Origin: Carya illinoinensis
Lineage: Eukaryota; Streptophyta; Magnoliopsida; Fagales; Juglandaceae
DNA: 64,000 nucleotides
Assembly (NCBI RefSeq): GCF_018687715.1
Contig: NC_056755.1
Location: 37,978,001 to 38,042,000, forward strand
Direction: 5' to 3'
The position numbers were made by a program, and so were the translations under genes. Of this stretch, positions 33,563 through 47,865 are shown piece after piece (within the stretch, counting starts at the first letter, position 1; every line of letters begins with the position of its first letter). Under the pieces are notes generated by a model. That model did not search any database. It was not told where the DNA came from and worked only from the letters and a program-made list of their open reading frames with translations.

Positions 33563-35350
33563 CCTTCACTGAATAGCAACAATGTTTAAGGATATTCTGG
33601 TCCTTTTAACGTCTAACGGTTTCATTGGAGGTTTTCAAATTTTGAATCGATATCAAAGCACAATCCTACCAAAAAATTAAAAAAAAGATTTATTACTATT
33701 TTCAAAATTCGTTTAAATAGTAATAAACAAAATTTTACCAAATTTAATACAATCGACCCAAATCGACCGGTCCAATCAAAGTATAGAGTTTAAAAATGGA
33801 CGGATGGATTGGAAATTAATGGTATAATTAAGATTTATATCATTCTACAAGAATTTAAGTGATAATTAAAAAAAAAAAAAAAAAAAGACCTTACCAAACT
33901 ACCAATCATCTCAAATACATTAAAAATTATGACTTGTAACGAATCGTTTCTATATCGAAACTTTTGTCATGAGTTACCCTCTTAGTCGGATTAGGTATTT
34001 AAATGAGAAATAAAATCACAAGATTACCCTAAATTATTAACTTATAATAGGTTTAAGATACTTGTCTTTCTCAAAATAAACTTAAAAAATAAAAACAAAA
34101 TTGCTTGTTGAACCAAACGAGCAGCATTATCTTTTTATCAAGAATTTTGTGATATATTGTAATACTCATATGATAAGGATAAAAATAGGTAGTGTATGGA
34201 ATCCCTTATTGTTTGGGAATAAGAAATTCTTACTCTTTATAAGATTTAAATAAGTTTTCAGTTGTATCATTGACTAGTTCTTTTGAAGTAAAGGTCATGA
34301 TATTTGTGTCTTCCATTAAAGCATTGCATATATTAATCTAGCCCAACATTCATTAGATAAGTTATCTTGAATTATCATTGGTTTGAGAGTATGTGTGAGA
34401 TTTAGGTTAGTTTATATTCTTTTATTATGCCAGATACAATTTTAGAGATAGAATACGCAAGTCATGTATGTTTCATTTAAATAAATAAAAAAAAAAAAGT
34501 CTTATGTTTGTCTACTATTTTTAAAAAAGGTGCTCAAAATTTACATAACTTAAAGACTACAAAAATCTTTTCTTAAATCAAAATTGAACAGAGGCGTAAG
34601 GTTGGCTAATCCAAACATAAAGATAATTCTGAAAAAAAAAAACATCTTGATAATTAACTTGTGTTACCTCTCTGTTTTTAGTTCTTGTTTGTTTCTGTTT
34701 CTAGTGCTTGACAGTTGACATCACAACGTTGGAATCTTTAATACGCTACAAGAAGGAGTCAAAAGGTACGGGATAGGCATATGCAATATCCAAGAAAATT
34801 ATAGCTTTTACAGCAACAAACAAGACGATTCATGCATATGCAATGCTAGAAATTCTCACAATGTTGACAAAAATGAAATGCCTGGGAATAATTGTACTGC
34901 AAGTTTATCTTTAATTGGGACTTATGTATTGTCTATGATATCTAGCTTCTCTTTAGCAATAAATAATGGGAATGCTTGGTTGGAAACCAGCTTGGAAGGA
35001 ATCGCAAGGTCACTATAGGTGCCCGTTTGAGAGTGGGGGACCCATATCTTCTTCATTTCAAAAAAATCCCTCTGTTACTAGATTTGAAATCTATCGAGAG
35101 GGATGAAAAAGTACAGTGAGACCCTTTGACAACAAACAAGAACTGTCTCACACACACTTGTCTTTTTCTAACCTTTTTCTTGAAAGGTAGAAGGGGATCT
35201 TTTATATATTGTCGCTCTTCCATACCCAGAGCCGGTTCTCTTTCTTCCTCCTCTCGTTTCGTTAAAACTTTTTACCTGAAGCTTCTTGTTTTTACTTCAA
35301 CTTTAAATATAAAATTATATTATATATATAGCAGTGCTGTGGCTTGAGAG
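33563..35350. other. Intergenic region upstream of the ROP gene
   Basis: No gene or complete transposon. AT-rich; near the gene it becomes pyrimidine-rich (35200-35260). A TATA-like ttatattatatatatag at about 35313-35330 lies 55-70 bp before the ROP start codon, so it may belong to the untranslated leader rather than the core promoter. Confidence 0.4.
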
Positions 35351-35383
35351 CTGCTGCACAAGTTGTGGGTGGGTTTGAGAAGG

Positions 35384-38148
<2,765 letters not shown>

Positions 38149-38433
38149 GACATGTTGAAGCTGCAGTGGAGAGTAGCCCCCCACTTTCAGCATGCAGTTT
38201 CACAAATGCTTTTGGGTGCTGGTTCCTGACAGCCGTTTAGATGTCTAAATTGGCTCATGTAATTTAGCTTGATTCCCAAACATGCCTGAATAGAAGTGGG
38301 AATTGTTCATTCTCTCATGTACTGTTACTAGGCTAATTGTGTTTAATTTGGTTTTTGCTAAAGTGAGTGCTGTTTGGTATGTGTATTAAATACCTTTAAG
38401 CTGTAAGAAAGTTGAAATCCTTTGTTAAGTTCC

Positions 38434-38634
38434 GTTTGAATAGTGAAAGTATCTCATCTCATCTTATTTCATCATCATAACTTTTCAAATTCTTACAAAA
38501 AAAAATATAATAAACAATTCAACTTTTTTAAATTTTAAAATAATAATAATATTAAAAAAATAATATTTTAATAATATTTTATTCAACTTTCAATTTACAT
38601 TTAAAATAATTTTATCTCATTTTACTGTCCAAAC
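38434..38634. mobile_element. MITE (201 bp) just downstream of the ROP gene
   Basis: The left end reads gtttgaatagtgaaa and the right end, reverse-complemented, reads gtttggacagtaaaa. Subterminal words are tctcatctcatctt on the left and gagataaaat on the inverse of the right. The AT-rich core has inverted-repeat character. It lies about 285 bp beyond the ROP stop, inside or just past the 3' UTR. Target duplication not clear. Confidence 0.65.
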
Positions 38635-40825
38635 TGCACATAAAGTTGGCCTGAAGAAATGTTCACGGTTTAGCATCCCACCGCATGTCTTTCTAAATTC
38701 AAACCTTCCAAATTGGTGAAGACTTTCTTGTCTTTTAGGGTTTATTTGAAAAAAGTCTCCTTCTTAAAATTCTTATTTTTTTTCATCTCATTTTTAAATA
38801 TCATTCAAATACAAATATTTTTAAATTAATTATTACAATTTTTTCAAATTAATCTCTAAATAAAATTTATGTTATAATAATATTTTAATTTTATAATATT
38901 TTTTATTTAATTTTTTTTAAGAACCCCATAAAATATTGACTCAAACAATCTCGCACTATTCACAAACTCTCTTTTTACTATTCATTTCACTATTGTACTA
39001 CCCTGTTAATTGGATTAAAATAAAGGTGAAAGCAGCTTTTTTGGGATCTACATTAATCTTGGTTGTACACAGAACCATGTGTCTTGTGAATGTGGATGCA
39101 TCTCAACTTTCTCAAAGCTGGATTTAAAACAACCATTTGAGTTTAGTTGATTGACTGTTAGAAGTACTCTTGATGCTGAGCATGAACCCCAGCCAGAACA
39201 AATTTTATTTTAATGCATTATTATCAAATATTGTTTTTATTTCTTCAAAATCCATCACTTGCATTTCTTAAAAACTCATTTTCATTGGTCTTTCCAAGTT
39301 TACAGTGAAGAAGACTAGTGTTCAAAATTATTAATCTTAATATATAAAGTAAGTGTGGAATTGATTAGAAGATCCAAAGCATGATCCAGCATGCTCAGTC
39401 TTATATGACCTTATCCCTATTTGTTAATGAGGTTTTCAACTTGCAAAAAAGAAATACTGGTGACCAGAAGATCAAAGCCCAAGACCCCCTAAGATTCACT
39501 TTTGTGACATAGTTCAATGCATTCTCCCAATTCCCAAGTGGGAACTTGATCCAAATCTTTCAACAAAGTAAGATGACCTCCCCTGAATTATGCATCAAAA
39601 GTAGTTCTACATAGTTTGACTACTTTTTTTGTAGGGATAAATCTACCCACACGAAAATTTCTCCTTTTTTAAGGATCTTAGGCATCCGTACTAGTGGCAT
39701 GACAAAAGCATTAGAAAGCTAAATTATGCTTATTTTACCTCAAATAAAAATTTTATATACAGTAAATTTTGTATACTTTTTATACATTCTATTAATATAA
39801 TTGGTTGCGTCATATTTTTAATATAAAATAAATATTTTAACCAATCACATTAATAGAGTACATAAAAAATATACAAAAATAACTATATATAACAAAAGTC
39901 GTATTATTTTCTCTTACCCATATGCAATATATATGATATGCATTATTTTCTCACTCTATAGGTAAAATGCTAAATTAATTTTAATGTGGTTGGATAAAAT
40001 TTTGTTATGTTGTTGACTATAATTTTATTTTGATGTACAGTTTGCTTTAATTTTAATGTATTTAAAAATATAGGTAGAAAATTTTTAAAAATATTTGGGT
40101 AGTAAAAAATTTTGGGTTGCTGAATCCTGAATATATTATTAAAGTTTATAGTTGTGTAAGTTCGAAATTAATATAATCATTTTGTTCAAGATGATTACAA
40201 ACATTTTATTGTTGCAAAGATTTGGGTTTAAGTAAATTTATTTACAGTCCATTGAATAATAATTTATTTTGTTTACAACCCAGTAGTAGGATAAAAGTAA
40301 GATGAAAATATAGTATATAGAATTTTCTTACTGTATAGGTTGTTAAAGTTTATGAAAATAAAAATAAAAATTATTTAAAAAATATATAAATAATATGCAT
40401 TAAAAAATAGATAAAAAATAATAATATCTTATAATAATAGAACTTTTTTTTAGAAAGACTCGCATGGAGCTTGTCTATTTGGAGGTTATACAAATTATTT
40501 TTTTTATTATAAAAATAAAATAGCTAAGGTTTAAATCTGAGTAGATAGTCAAAATACAAAAGTGATATGTTAGTCTAACTTCACCTAAACTAAATCAAAT
40601 CTTGAACTAGATAAAAGGTCTCACACTCTCGATGTTACATCCTAATCGCACACATTGGACACTTGCTAGGAAAAACTAATCTCTACAAGTGATTCTAGGA
40701 AAGTCCTAATCTCTATACCGACATTCAATCTTGTTATTTAAACTGCAACTAAATGCATTATTCTTGTTAGCAGTTCACTTTGGATAGCCTCTGCGCCAAT
40801 TAGATGTTTCCAATACAGGTGATCC
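38635..40825. other. AT-rich intergenic stretch with MITE fragments
   Basis: Contains a probable second relative of the 38434 MITE around 38740-38995 and an inverted repeat at 39765-39890. No gene. Confidence 0.5.
39765..39890. mobile_element. Inverted-repeat MITE (~125 bp)
   Basis: The left arm reads tttgtatactttttatacat, then tctattaatataattggttg. The right arm, reverse-complemented, reads tttgtatattttttatgtac, then tctattaatgtgattggtta. A related half-copy lies at 44810-44890. Confidence 0.6.
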
Positions 40826-41653
40826 TCTCTTGAAGATGTCACCGCCAATAGATGGGTTGTTGGTGCCCTACAAAATTGCACTCTCACTAGACCTGAAATT
40901 GCTTTCACAGTGAAACCAACTTCGTCAATTTTTTCAATCTCCTGCCATAGCTTATTGGTTTGCTACCAAGCGAGTCCTACACTACCTTAAGAGCTCTCTA
41001 CATTATGGCTTGTTTTTTGGCAAGGGCTGTTTCCATCTCAATGCCTTCTGTGATTTAGATTGGGCTGGTTCCATTGATAATAGACAATCCGCTACAGGTT
41101 TTGCCATCTTCCATGGCTATCGTAATTGCTGAATTATATTGGCTTCGCATGCTACTGCGTGACCTCCATATCCACCTTTCCTCTCTCCTTGTGCTGTGGT
41201 ACTGTGATAATCTTGGAGCTTTATCCCTTGAACAAACCCAACTTTTCATGTTAGCTAGGACTAAACATATTGAAGTGGACTATCACTTCATTCGTGAGAA
41301 AGTCCCCCACAGATATGTTTCATTTCCAGTACTCATGCTCAGTTAGCAGATGTGTTCGCTGAAGGGTTGACTTCGTCTCAGTTTGTTTGTCTTGCTTCGA
41401 TCCAAACTCATGCTTTGTGAATTCCCATGTATTTGAGGGGAATGTGTCTTATCCAAATCAATTACACCTGCTTGCTAACTCAGTTTCCTGCACTACTTCA
41501 AATTCTTCCCTACAAAAACTACAACATGATAACACTTCTGCGTTATGTGAAAGTTTAAATTCCATAGAAGTTGTATACATTAGTTGTGATAAGGATCATT
41601 CATAAACATCATCTGTATACGTTTAAATTTCATACTATGTTATAACTCTTACA
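40826..41653 (+). mobile_element. 5'-truncated Ty1/copia fragment with 3' LTR
   Basis: On the plus strand, frame-shifted pieces read VVGALQNCTLTRPEIAFTV, then AIAHWFATKRVLHYLKSSLH-like and FCDLDWAGS-like blocks. A better block follows: MLLRDL, LWYCDNLGALSL, KHIEVDYHFIREKV, and LADVFAEGLTSSQF. This is the end of copia reverse transcriptase plus RNase H. A polypurine tract (ttgaggggaatg, about 41433-41444) precedes an LTR. Confidence 0.8.
41443..41653 (+). repeat. Copia 3' LTR next to the kinase gene (~210 bp)
   Basis: Starts tgtgtcttatcc after the polypurine tract and ends near ctcttaca, giving tg..ca ends. It finishes about 110 bp before the kinase start codon, so it may overlap the promoter or leader of that gene. 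Confidence 0.55.
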
Positions 41654-41764
41654 GTCGTCGCCAAAAACCAGCCGAATAAGACTGTTGCATGAAATACCAC
41701 CAATCGAACACCCGCTCAAATCCTCCGGCCACCAAAAAAAAAAAAAATCCCCTCCGTCTGGAGA

Positions 41765-43138
41765 ATGGGGCCTCGCCCACGAAAGAAGTGGAGCATCTAC
41801 ACCCGACCCGATATAATCACCAAATACGAAGTCTTGGAGCGCGTTGGCTTCGGCGCGTACTCTGACGTCTACAGAGCCCGCCGGCTATCCGATAACCTCG
41901 TCGTCGCTCTCAAGGAGGTCCACGACTACCAGTCTGCTTTCCGCGAAATCGAGGCCCTAGAGATCCTGCATAATTCACCAAACGTCGTCGTTCTTCACGA
42001 GTACCTCTGGTGGGAGGATGGGAACGAAGACGTGGTCCTTGTATTGGAGTACCTAAGGACGGACTTGGCAACGGTGGTCAGGGAGGCAGAGAGAGACGGC
42101 CGTGGAATTGGGATCGGCGAGTTGAAGAGGTGGATGGTTCAGATTCTCTGCGGAGTGGATGCCTGTCACAGGAACGGGATCGTGCATCGGGATTTAAAAC
42201 CCGGTAATTTGTTGGTATCGGACGATGGGGTGCTCAAGATCGCGGATTTTGGGCAGGTAAAAGTAATTAAAGTTGTCAAAGTTGTTTTCTTTTCTGGTGT
42301 TTGTTCGCTTGATGAGAAAGTGAAGGCTTTGTCGACTGACTGATGGCATATAGTCGGATAGTTCAATTGTTCTTACATTTTATATTTCAAACAGAACACT
42401 TGTGTACACACATTTGGATGTAATTGGGACCTTGTGCAAATATATGATCTTTTGAATGAAGCTTTGGTTCTGGTTACTTATTTAAGATTTGAAATGTTCT
42501 TTGTTTACTCTTGAGTTTAGGCGAGGATACTCCTGGAACCTGGATATGCAGCTGCCTACAACGACCCACAACTTTACGAACAGAACTTTGAAAATCTGGA
42601 AAATACCTTGGACAATTCATCTGAAATGCACATTAGTTCATCTTGTCTTGCTACATGCTCGAGAAGCGACGTAGAGGATGATAGACAAGGTTGTTTCACA
42701 TCCTTGGCCGGTACTCGTGGGTTCATGGCTCCTGAACTATTCTATGGATCGACAGACTATGGTTTAGAGATTGATCTGTGGTCATTGGGTTGCATATTTG
42801 CGGAGCTTTTTACTCTGGAGCCCCTTTTTCCTGTTACTGCTCATATTGATCAGCTCACCAGAATTTGTAGCGTCTTGGGAAACTTGACTGAGGACGTCTG
42901 GCCAGCTTGTTCTAAATTTCATGCCTACAAAAAGATTTCAATCAATAAGGTAGCAAATCCAATTGGCTTGGAAGCGTGCCTGGCCAACCGCTCCCACGAA
43001 GAAATCTCTCTGGTCAAAAGACTTGTCTGCTATGACCCGGCTAGGAGAGCCACGGCAATGGAACTGCTCCGTGACATGTATTTCAGGGATCAAGAGCCTC
43101 CTCCTCCTCCTCCTCAGGTTCCCTTATCTGACTTATGA
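41765..43138 (+). CDS. CDKF;1-type CDK-activating kinase, two exons, 369 aa
   Basis: A plant-specific kinase family (CDKF;1/CAK1At-like) that in Arabidopsis phosphorylates the T-loops of CDKD kinases and so promotes cell division. Exons 41765-42256 and 42521-43138, one phase-0 intron. Seen: TRPDIITKYEVLERVG lead-in, glycine loop GFGAYS (28-33), VALK Lys50, HRDLKPGN with Asp143, DFG Asp161, the family's cysteine-rich SCLATCS insert (205-211), and DLWSLGCIFAEL. The insert between DFG and APE is much shorter than in Arabidopsis. Oddities: the activation segment reads GTRGFMAPE instead of GTRWFRxPE, and the protein stops at LSDL although the next codons (FPSTRSGQ) still look like family sequence after a TGA. 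A relic of the usual C-terminus is at 44349-44414. This may be a truncated paralogue, possibly in decay, or a gene using an alternative last exon. Confidence 0.85.
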
Positions 43139-43308
43139 TTTCCTTCAACCAGAAGTGGGCAAATGGGACTCTCCTGATAGATAGAAGATATTTACAACTA
43201 TAAACTGTGCAACTATCACATAATTATTTTGTGCAATCATGTGAATATGTTACTAGCACCAGCTTTGGTGAAACCAAAACTTTGACTTTGGGTCACCATA
43301 TCGAGCTA

Positions 43309-43481
43309 GAGTAATATTACATATAGTCATAAAGTATACAAGCGTCATGCAGTCGTTTTGAAAAAAAATAAAATCTGTTATTAAAAAATTAACTTTCATT
43401 TCATGTAAGTCTGTATATATTTACTTTTTTCAAAATGATTATACAGCATTTACACACTCACGACTGCAAAAATTATTTTTC
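43309..43481. mobile_element. Mutator-type MITE (173 bp), second copy
   Basis: Starts gagtaatattacatatagtc and ends cacgactgcaaaaattatttttc. The flanks atcgagcta (43300-43308) and attgatcta (43482-43490) agree at seven of nine positions, a decayed 9-bp duplication. Same family as 32236-32407. It lies 170 bp after the kinase stop. Confidence 0.75.
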
Positions 43482-43490
43482 ATTGATCTA

Positions 43491-44348
43491 TACAATGACG
43501 ACCATGCTTGCGTTCATGCGTATATGTATGTATATGTTTATATTATACACTTTGATGTTTGTAATTATAAAAAATACATTATAGATGTAATTTCATTTCA
43601 TATTCCTTCAATTTATAACAAACATTTTTTTTTTTATCGAACTCGCCAATTGGTAACATTACAAATTTTTTTAATTCAAATAAAATAGGAAATCCCACGT
43701 TATATATTTGTTCGTGTATTTTTCATTAAGTATAAGATTGATTCATTGATTGAAGAAACTTAGGAGAGAATATTCAAACCTTTGAAGGTTTAAGAAAAGA
43801 CACTTCAATTCTTTTAAAAAAATAAATGAGTTTTAGATTTTATAAAAGAAATATATATATATATTTATAAATTCATAATTTAGCAACCGAATTTTGATTT
43901 GTATTTTTAACGCATATCTTCAAGTTTTTTAAATTTTTTGAGGTATATTTTTGGATTTTTAAGGTATGTATACTCATTTTTATAATGGAAAATATTGGTA
44001 TGACTCCCAAATGTGCTCACTCATACATTTTAATTTTTTTTTTTCTTAATGGTAAAGGATGTTTAAAAAATACTTAAAAGAAAAAAGTCATTTGCACTAG
44101 TGTGCATATTTAGAGTGCAACATAACATTATCCATTTATAATTTGGAGGCAAAGCTTATGGACTTAAAGAAAATATGGAAATTGTTTTTTCATACTTTTA
44201 AGAGCCTCAAGAATTTTAGATGAGATTAGAAGAAAACTTTCATATGTTTGAAATATTTCAAGAAATTTACATATTTTTTGGGATCAATATTATTTTTTAC
44301 CAAACTTTGTTTGAATTTAAATTACAATTGTTAATTAATTTTTGGCAG
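43491..44348. other. AT-rich spacer between kinase and its tail relic
   Basis: No coding sequence seen. If the tail relic is used as an exon, this is intron. Confidence 0.45.
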
Positions 44349-44414
44349 GCTTCTAGGATAAACGAGGTTCTGCCAATGAGAACCAGTGCCGGTTTTTCCA
44401 TACAGTTCCCTTGA
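44349..44414 (+). pseudogene. Relic (or alternative last exon) of the CDKF C-terminus
   Basis: After an acceptor-like tttttggcag, 21 codons read ASRINEVLPMRTSAGFSIQF and P, then TGA. The end closely matches the conserved CDKF;1 C-terminus (Arabidopsis ends TSSGFTIEFP). The frame is phase 0. A CAG/GTTCCC site at 43115-43119 in the kinase exon is also phase 0, so splicing 43117 to 44349 would restore a normal ending, although that donor is weak. Confidence 0.6.
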
Positions 44415-45705
44415 GCTCAAAGGGACTCTGATTCGTTAAATTACTTGGTGGGTTTTTGTTTGATGAGATGTTGGAAAATCATAAGTTTATATGAGAATTG
44501 ATTCGTTGAAGAGTTGAAAATTGAAATATATTGGACTGCTGCAATGCTCATATGAAAGACTATTTTTTCTATGCAGATAGCATTTTTTTTTTTTCTCTGT
44601 GAAATGAAAATGGAGGATTGCAAGGGTATCGTGTTGTACAATTATTTTGTGCATTTAAATAATGGTTGAAGGCAGATAAAATTTTTTTACTTTTGTATAA
44701 TTGTTTTACTTTTATATAATTTTTTTTTGTGTCCGCAACACTTTTCTTTTGAATAATATATGCCTATAAAATGAAGAGAGAGACGTGTGACTTTTAAGAA
44801 TATAAAAATTCTATATGTAGTTACTTTTACATACTCTTTACGTACTCTATTGATATAATTAATTATATTATTTTTTTAATATAAAATAACTATTATAATA
44901 AAATAAGGGTAATCTTTCTATTAGTTCAAATTTTTAAGATAAATAATAATTTTACGTAATATCAAAGCAGATATTTGAATTTGAATTTGAATCCCCATTC
45001 TACATCGCATCCTAATAATTAAATATTTCACGTAATAAGTTCACTTATTAAAGAAGAGTCTATTCTACAGATGAGAGAGTGTTAAGATATAATGTAAATA
45101 TTAAAATTTGATTTTCCTCATTAGGTTAAGTCTTTTAGATAAGTGATGATTCTATGGTTATTGGAATTCCATTAATTAGAGGGCTACTTGTGATCGAGAA
45201 GGGCACTTAACTAATAATCACTCATTAACGCTACATATTATGAAATAACAAAAATCCTTTCTTTCATTAAAGGAGCACAGAACTTTCAAAATAAAAAGAT
45301 GAGCTTTATATATTGCATCGATTATAATAAAATATTATAAAATAATCATAGGTGTTATCATCAATAAGATCTTTTAATATGCTAAGCCTTGCTAAGATCA
45401 GCCACACCTTTTGCAAGGATCAAAATCCCTAATTTTATTACAAACATTCAGCATAAATGGATGAGACTTGTAGGGGACTACAAAAAAGGACATGAAAGCT
45501 TCCACACCATGCCCCTCCTAACCGTGTAAAACACCTCACCAATATATTGCTATCTACCAGTAACTCCCCATGATGCGCCAATGATGATGCATCGATCACG
45601 AAAATCTGACCTATCTTAAATATATTATTATAATCCTTCAGAACATATTACTGCAACTTTGGCTGAAACTTGATACAGCTAAACGATTATTCCCCGCTAA
45701 ACAAG
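44415..45705. other. Intergenic region between convergent genes
   Basis: AT-rich with no gene. It contains a half-copy of the 39765 MITE family at 44810-44890. The part left of 45706 should include the 3' UTR of the transporter gene. Confidence 0.5.
44810..44890. mobile_element. Half-copy of the 39765-39890 MITE
   Basis: Reads gtagttacttttacatactc, then acgtactctattgatataat and tttaatataaaataac, matching one arm of the element at 39765-39890 in reverse orientation. Confidence 0.5.
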
Positions 45706-47802
45706 CTAATCTTGCGGAAGAAGTGCTATCTCAATTTCTTGAAGCGATTTTCCTTTGGTTTCAACCACATTTCTTTTGACAAACATTACGGCAACTAAAC
45801 AAAAGGTAGTAAAAATCGAGTATAAGAGCTGTCGCCCAAGTTGCTCTAGCAATTGCAAGAACAGCAACCCCACAAAGAAATTGATTGCCTGAAGAAATAC
45901 AGGCCAAGTAACCAATGAGAGTCATAGAACCTAGGAACCTGTTAAAAGGGCTATGCTATTCGCACATAGGATCCAGAAGGTAGCTCGCGCGGATATAAAA
46001 GCAAAAATGAAATAGAAGGAAACAGGAGATAATTACCCAATGAACTGACATACAGACTGCCATAGCTTTTGCCCTGATGCGGCTGGGGAAAATTTCGGGT
46101 AGGAGGAGACCTGGAACTGGACCAGCTCCAAGAGCAAATGTAAAGACAAACCTGGACAAAGAAATTCATTATCATGCTACAGCCATTTATTTTTTGAACT
46201 TAACATGTCACAGCCTTGGTGGTTTTGCATTTGTATATATTTATAAAAAATGCATCAATCCTAAGTTCGTCATCAAAATGCATGTACTAAAAGATTATAC
46301 TCACATCAGCATGCCGCCAACTGATAGATACAAAGCTCCAGAGCCTGATATATAAGAACTTGCTGCAGTGACTTGAAGGGCCATCGATATTGCCTGTGCA
46401 GATATGATGCAAAATGTCAAGACCAGGATCCTAGATTAACACAGCCCCTTTCCTCTGTAATGGACGATTATACAGGTCACTTTTCAATACAACATCACTC
46501 TTCTCTCACTTTAAATTTGAGAACCAATATCCAGGATCTCCTTCTTAGAACCATAAAGATTCGTGTGCATTCTTGAGCAAAAAAATTTCCCATCTGGGCT
46601 TAATGGCAATATCCAATCATGGTCTGTCAAGATACATTTATCATTTTCTTTTCCCAGATTTTAAAATACAAGATATGCAGATTTTCTGCATATCATGTAT
46701 TTCCAGCGTTTATACTGTAAAATGTGGAAAGTGACTGGAAATACAATTTACCATGCCAAAAAAGCTCCACAGGAGGAGGACCCTTCTTCCAAGTTTATCC
46801 ATCAAGACCATAGCAATAACAGATCCTGGATAATAAAAAAAAAATGTGTTGTCACTAGACAGAATGTATCATCCTAGATACATAAGCAGGCTACCATGAA
46901 CTGAATTAATACCTGTTAAATTTGCAATTCCTATGAAGACATTTGCAAGGGTTGATGGCACTCCCGCACTTTTAAAAACAGTTGAAGAGAAATAAAATAC
47001 AGCATTTATACCAGATAGCTGTTGTAAAGCAAATAGGGTTGACCCAATAAAAACAACTGCAAAAGGAATGCGTGAATAACAAAGAACTTTTGGAAAGCCC
47101 AAAAAGAATAAAAGACAGAAGAACACGCATGGTGACAGCAGCTATAGATGCTCCAAAAAAGGAGACAAATATACTTACAAACTCCGAAGAAGTATACAAG
47201 AAAAGTATCATATCTACCTCTAAAATGGCGACCATAAAGCAACTCTGACATCTTCACAGTATCAGAGTCACCACCCCTGTCTGACTTGGATAATTCAGCC
47301 ATTGCATATTTGACATGTGATGCTCCTAGAAGCTTCTCAAATGCAGTTTCAGCTTCCTCAGTTCTTCCTTTCTGCATCACAAAAATGAGAAACTGTAAGT
47401 GTGTGTCTTCAGTAATAGTACTTGCACAACAAGTGTACAAATCTGGGGTCCATTTGATTCAATATAAAACAAATAATCTATGGAGAACTTTTTCAGCAAA
47501 TTTTACAAGAAAACAAATATTATTCTGGTGTTTAATTGTCACTTGAAAATAAAATAAACCAAAAAAAGAATATTACAACTTAAAAAATTAACATATCTAA
47601 ATATAAAATATTCAAAAATATATTATTAAAAAAAGGTGGGAAGGTGGGGAAAGCAAGGAAGATTAGGGAGAGGAAAGGAACACAAGAGAGAGGTAATGAG
47701 GAGAGGAATAACAGAGTTTTATTTGGGCTTCAAGAGTTATCAAGCACAAGTGCATATTTATGTTCATCTTACTTATCAAAAAAAAAAATCATTGTGCACA
47801 TT

Positions 47803-47865
<63 letters not shown>

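Noticed and set aside
35363..35383. Upstream in-frame ATG extending the ROP by seven residues
   Set aside because: All ROPs I know start at the M(M)S.SKF position; the extension has no counterpart.
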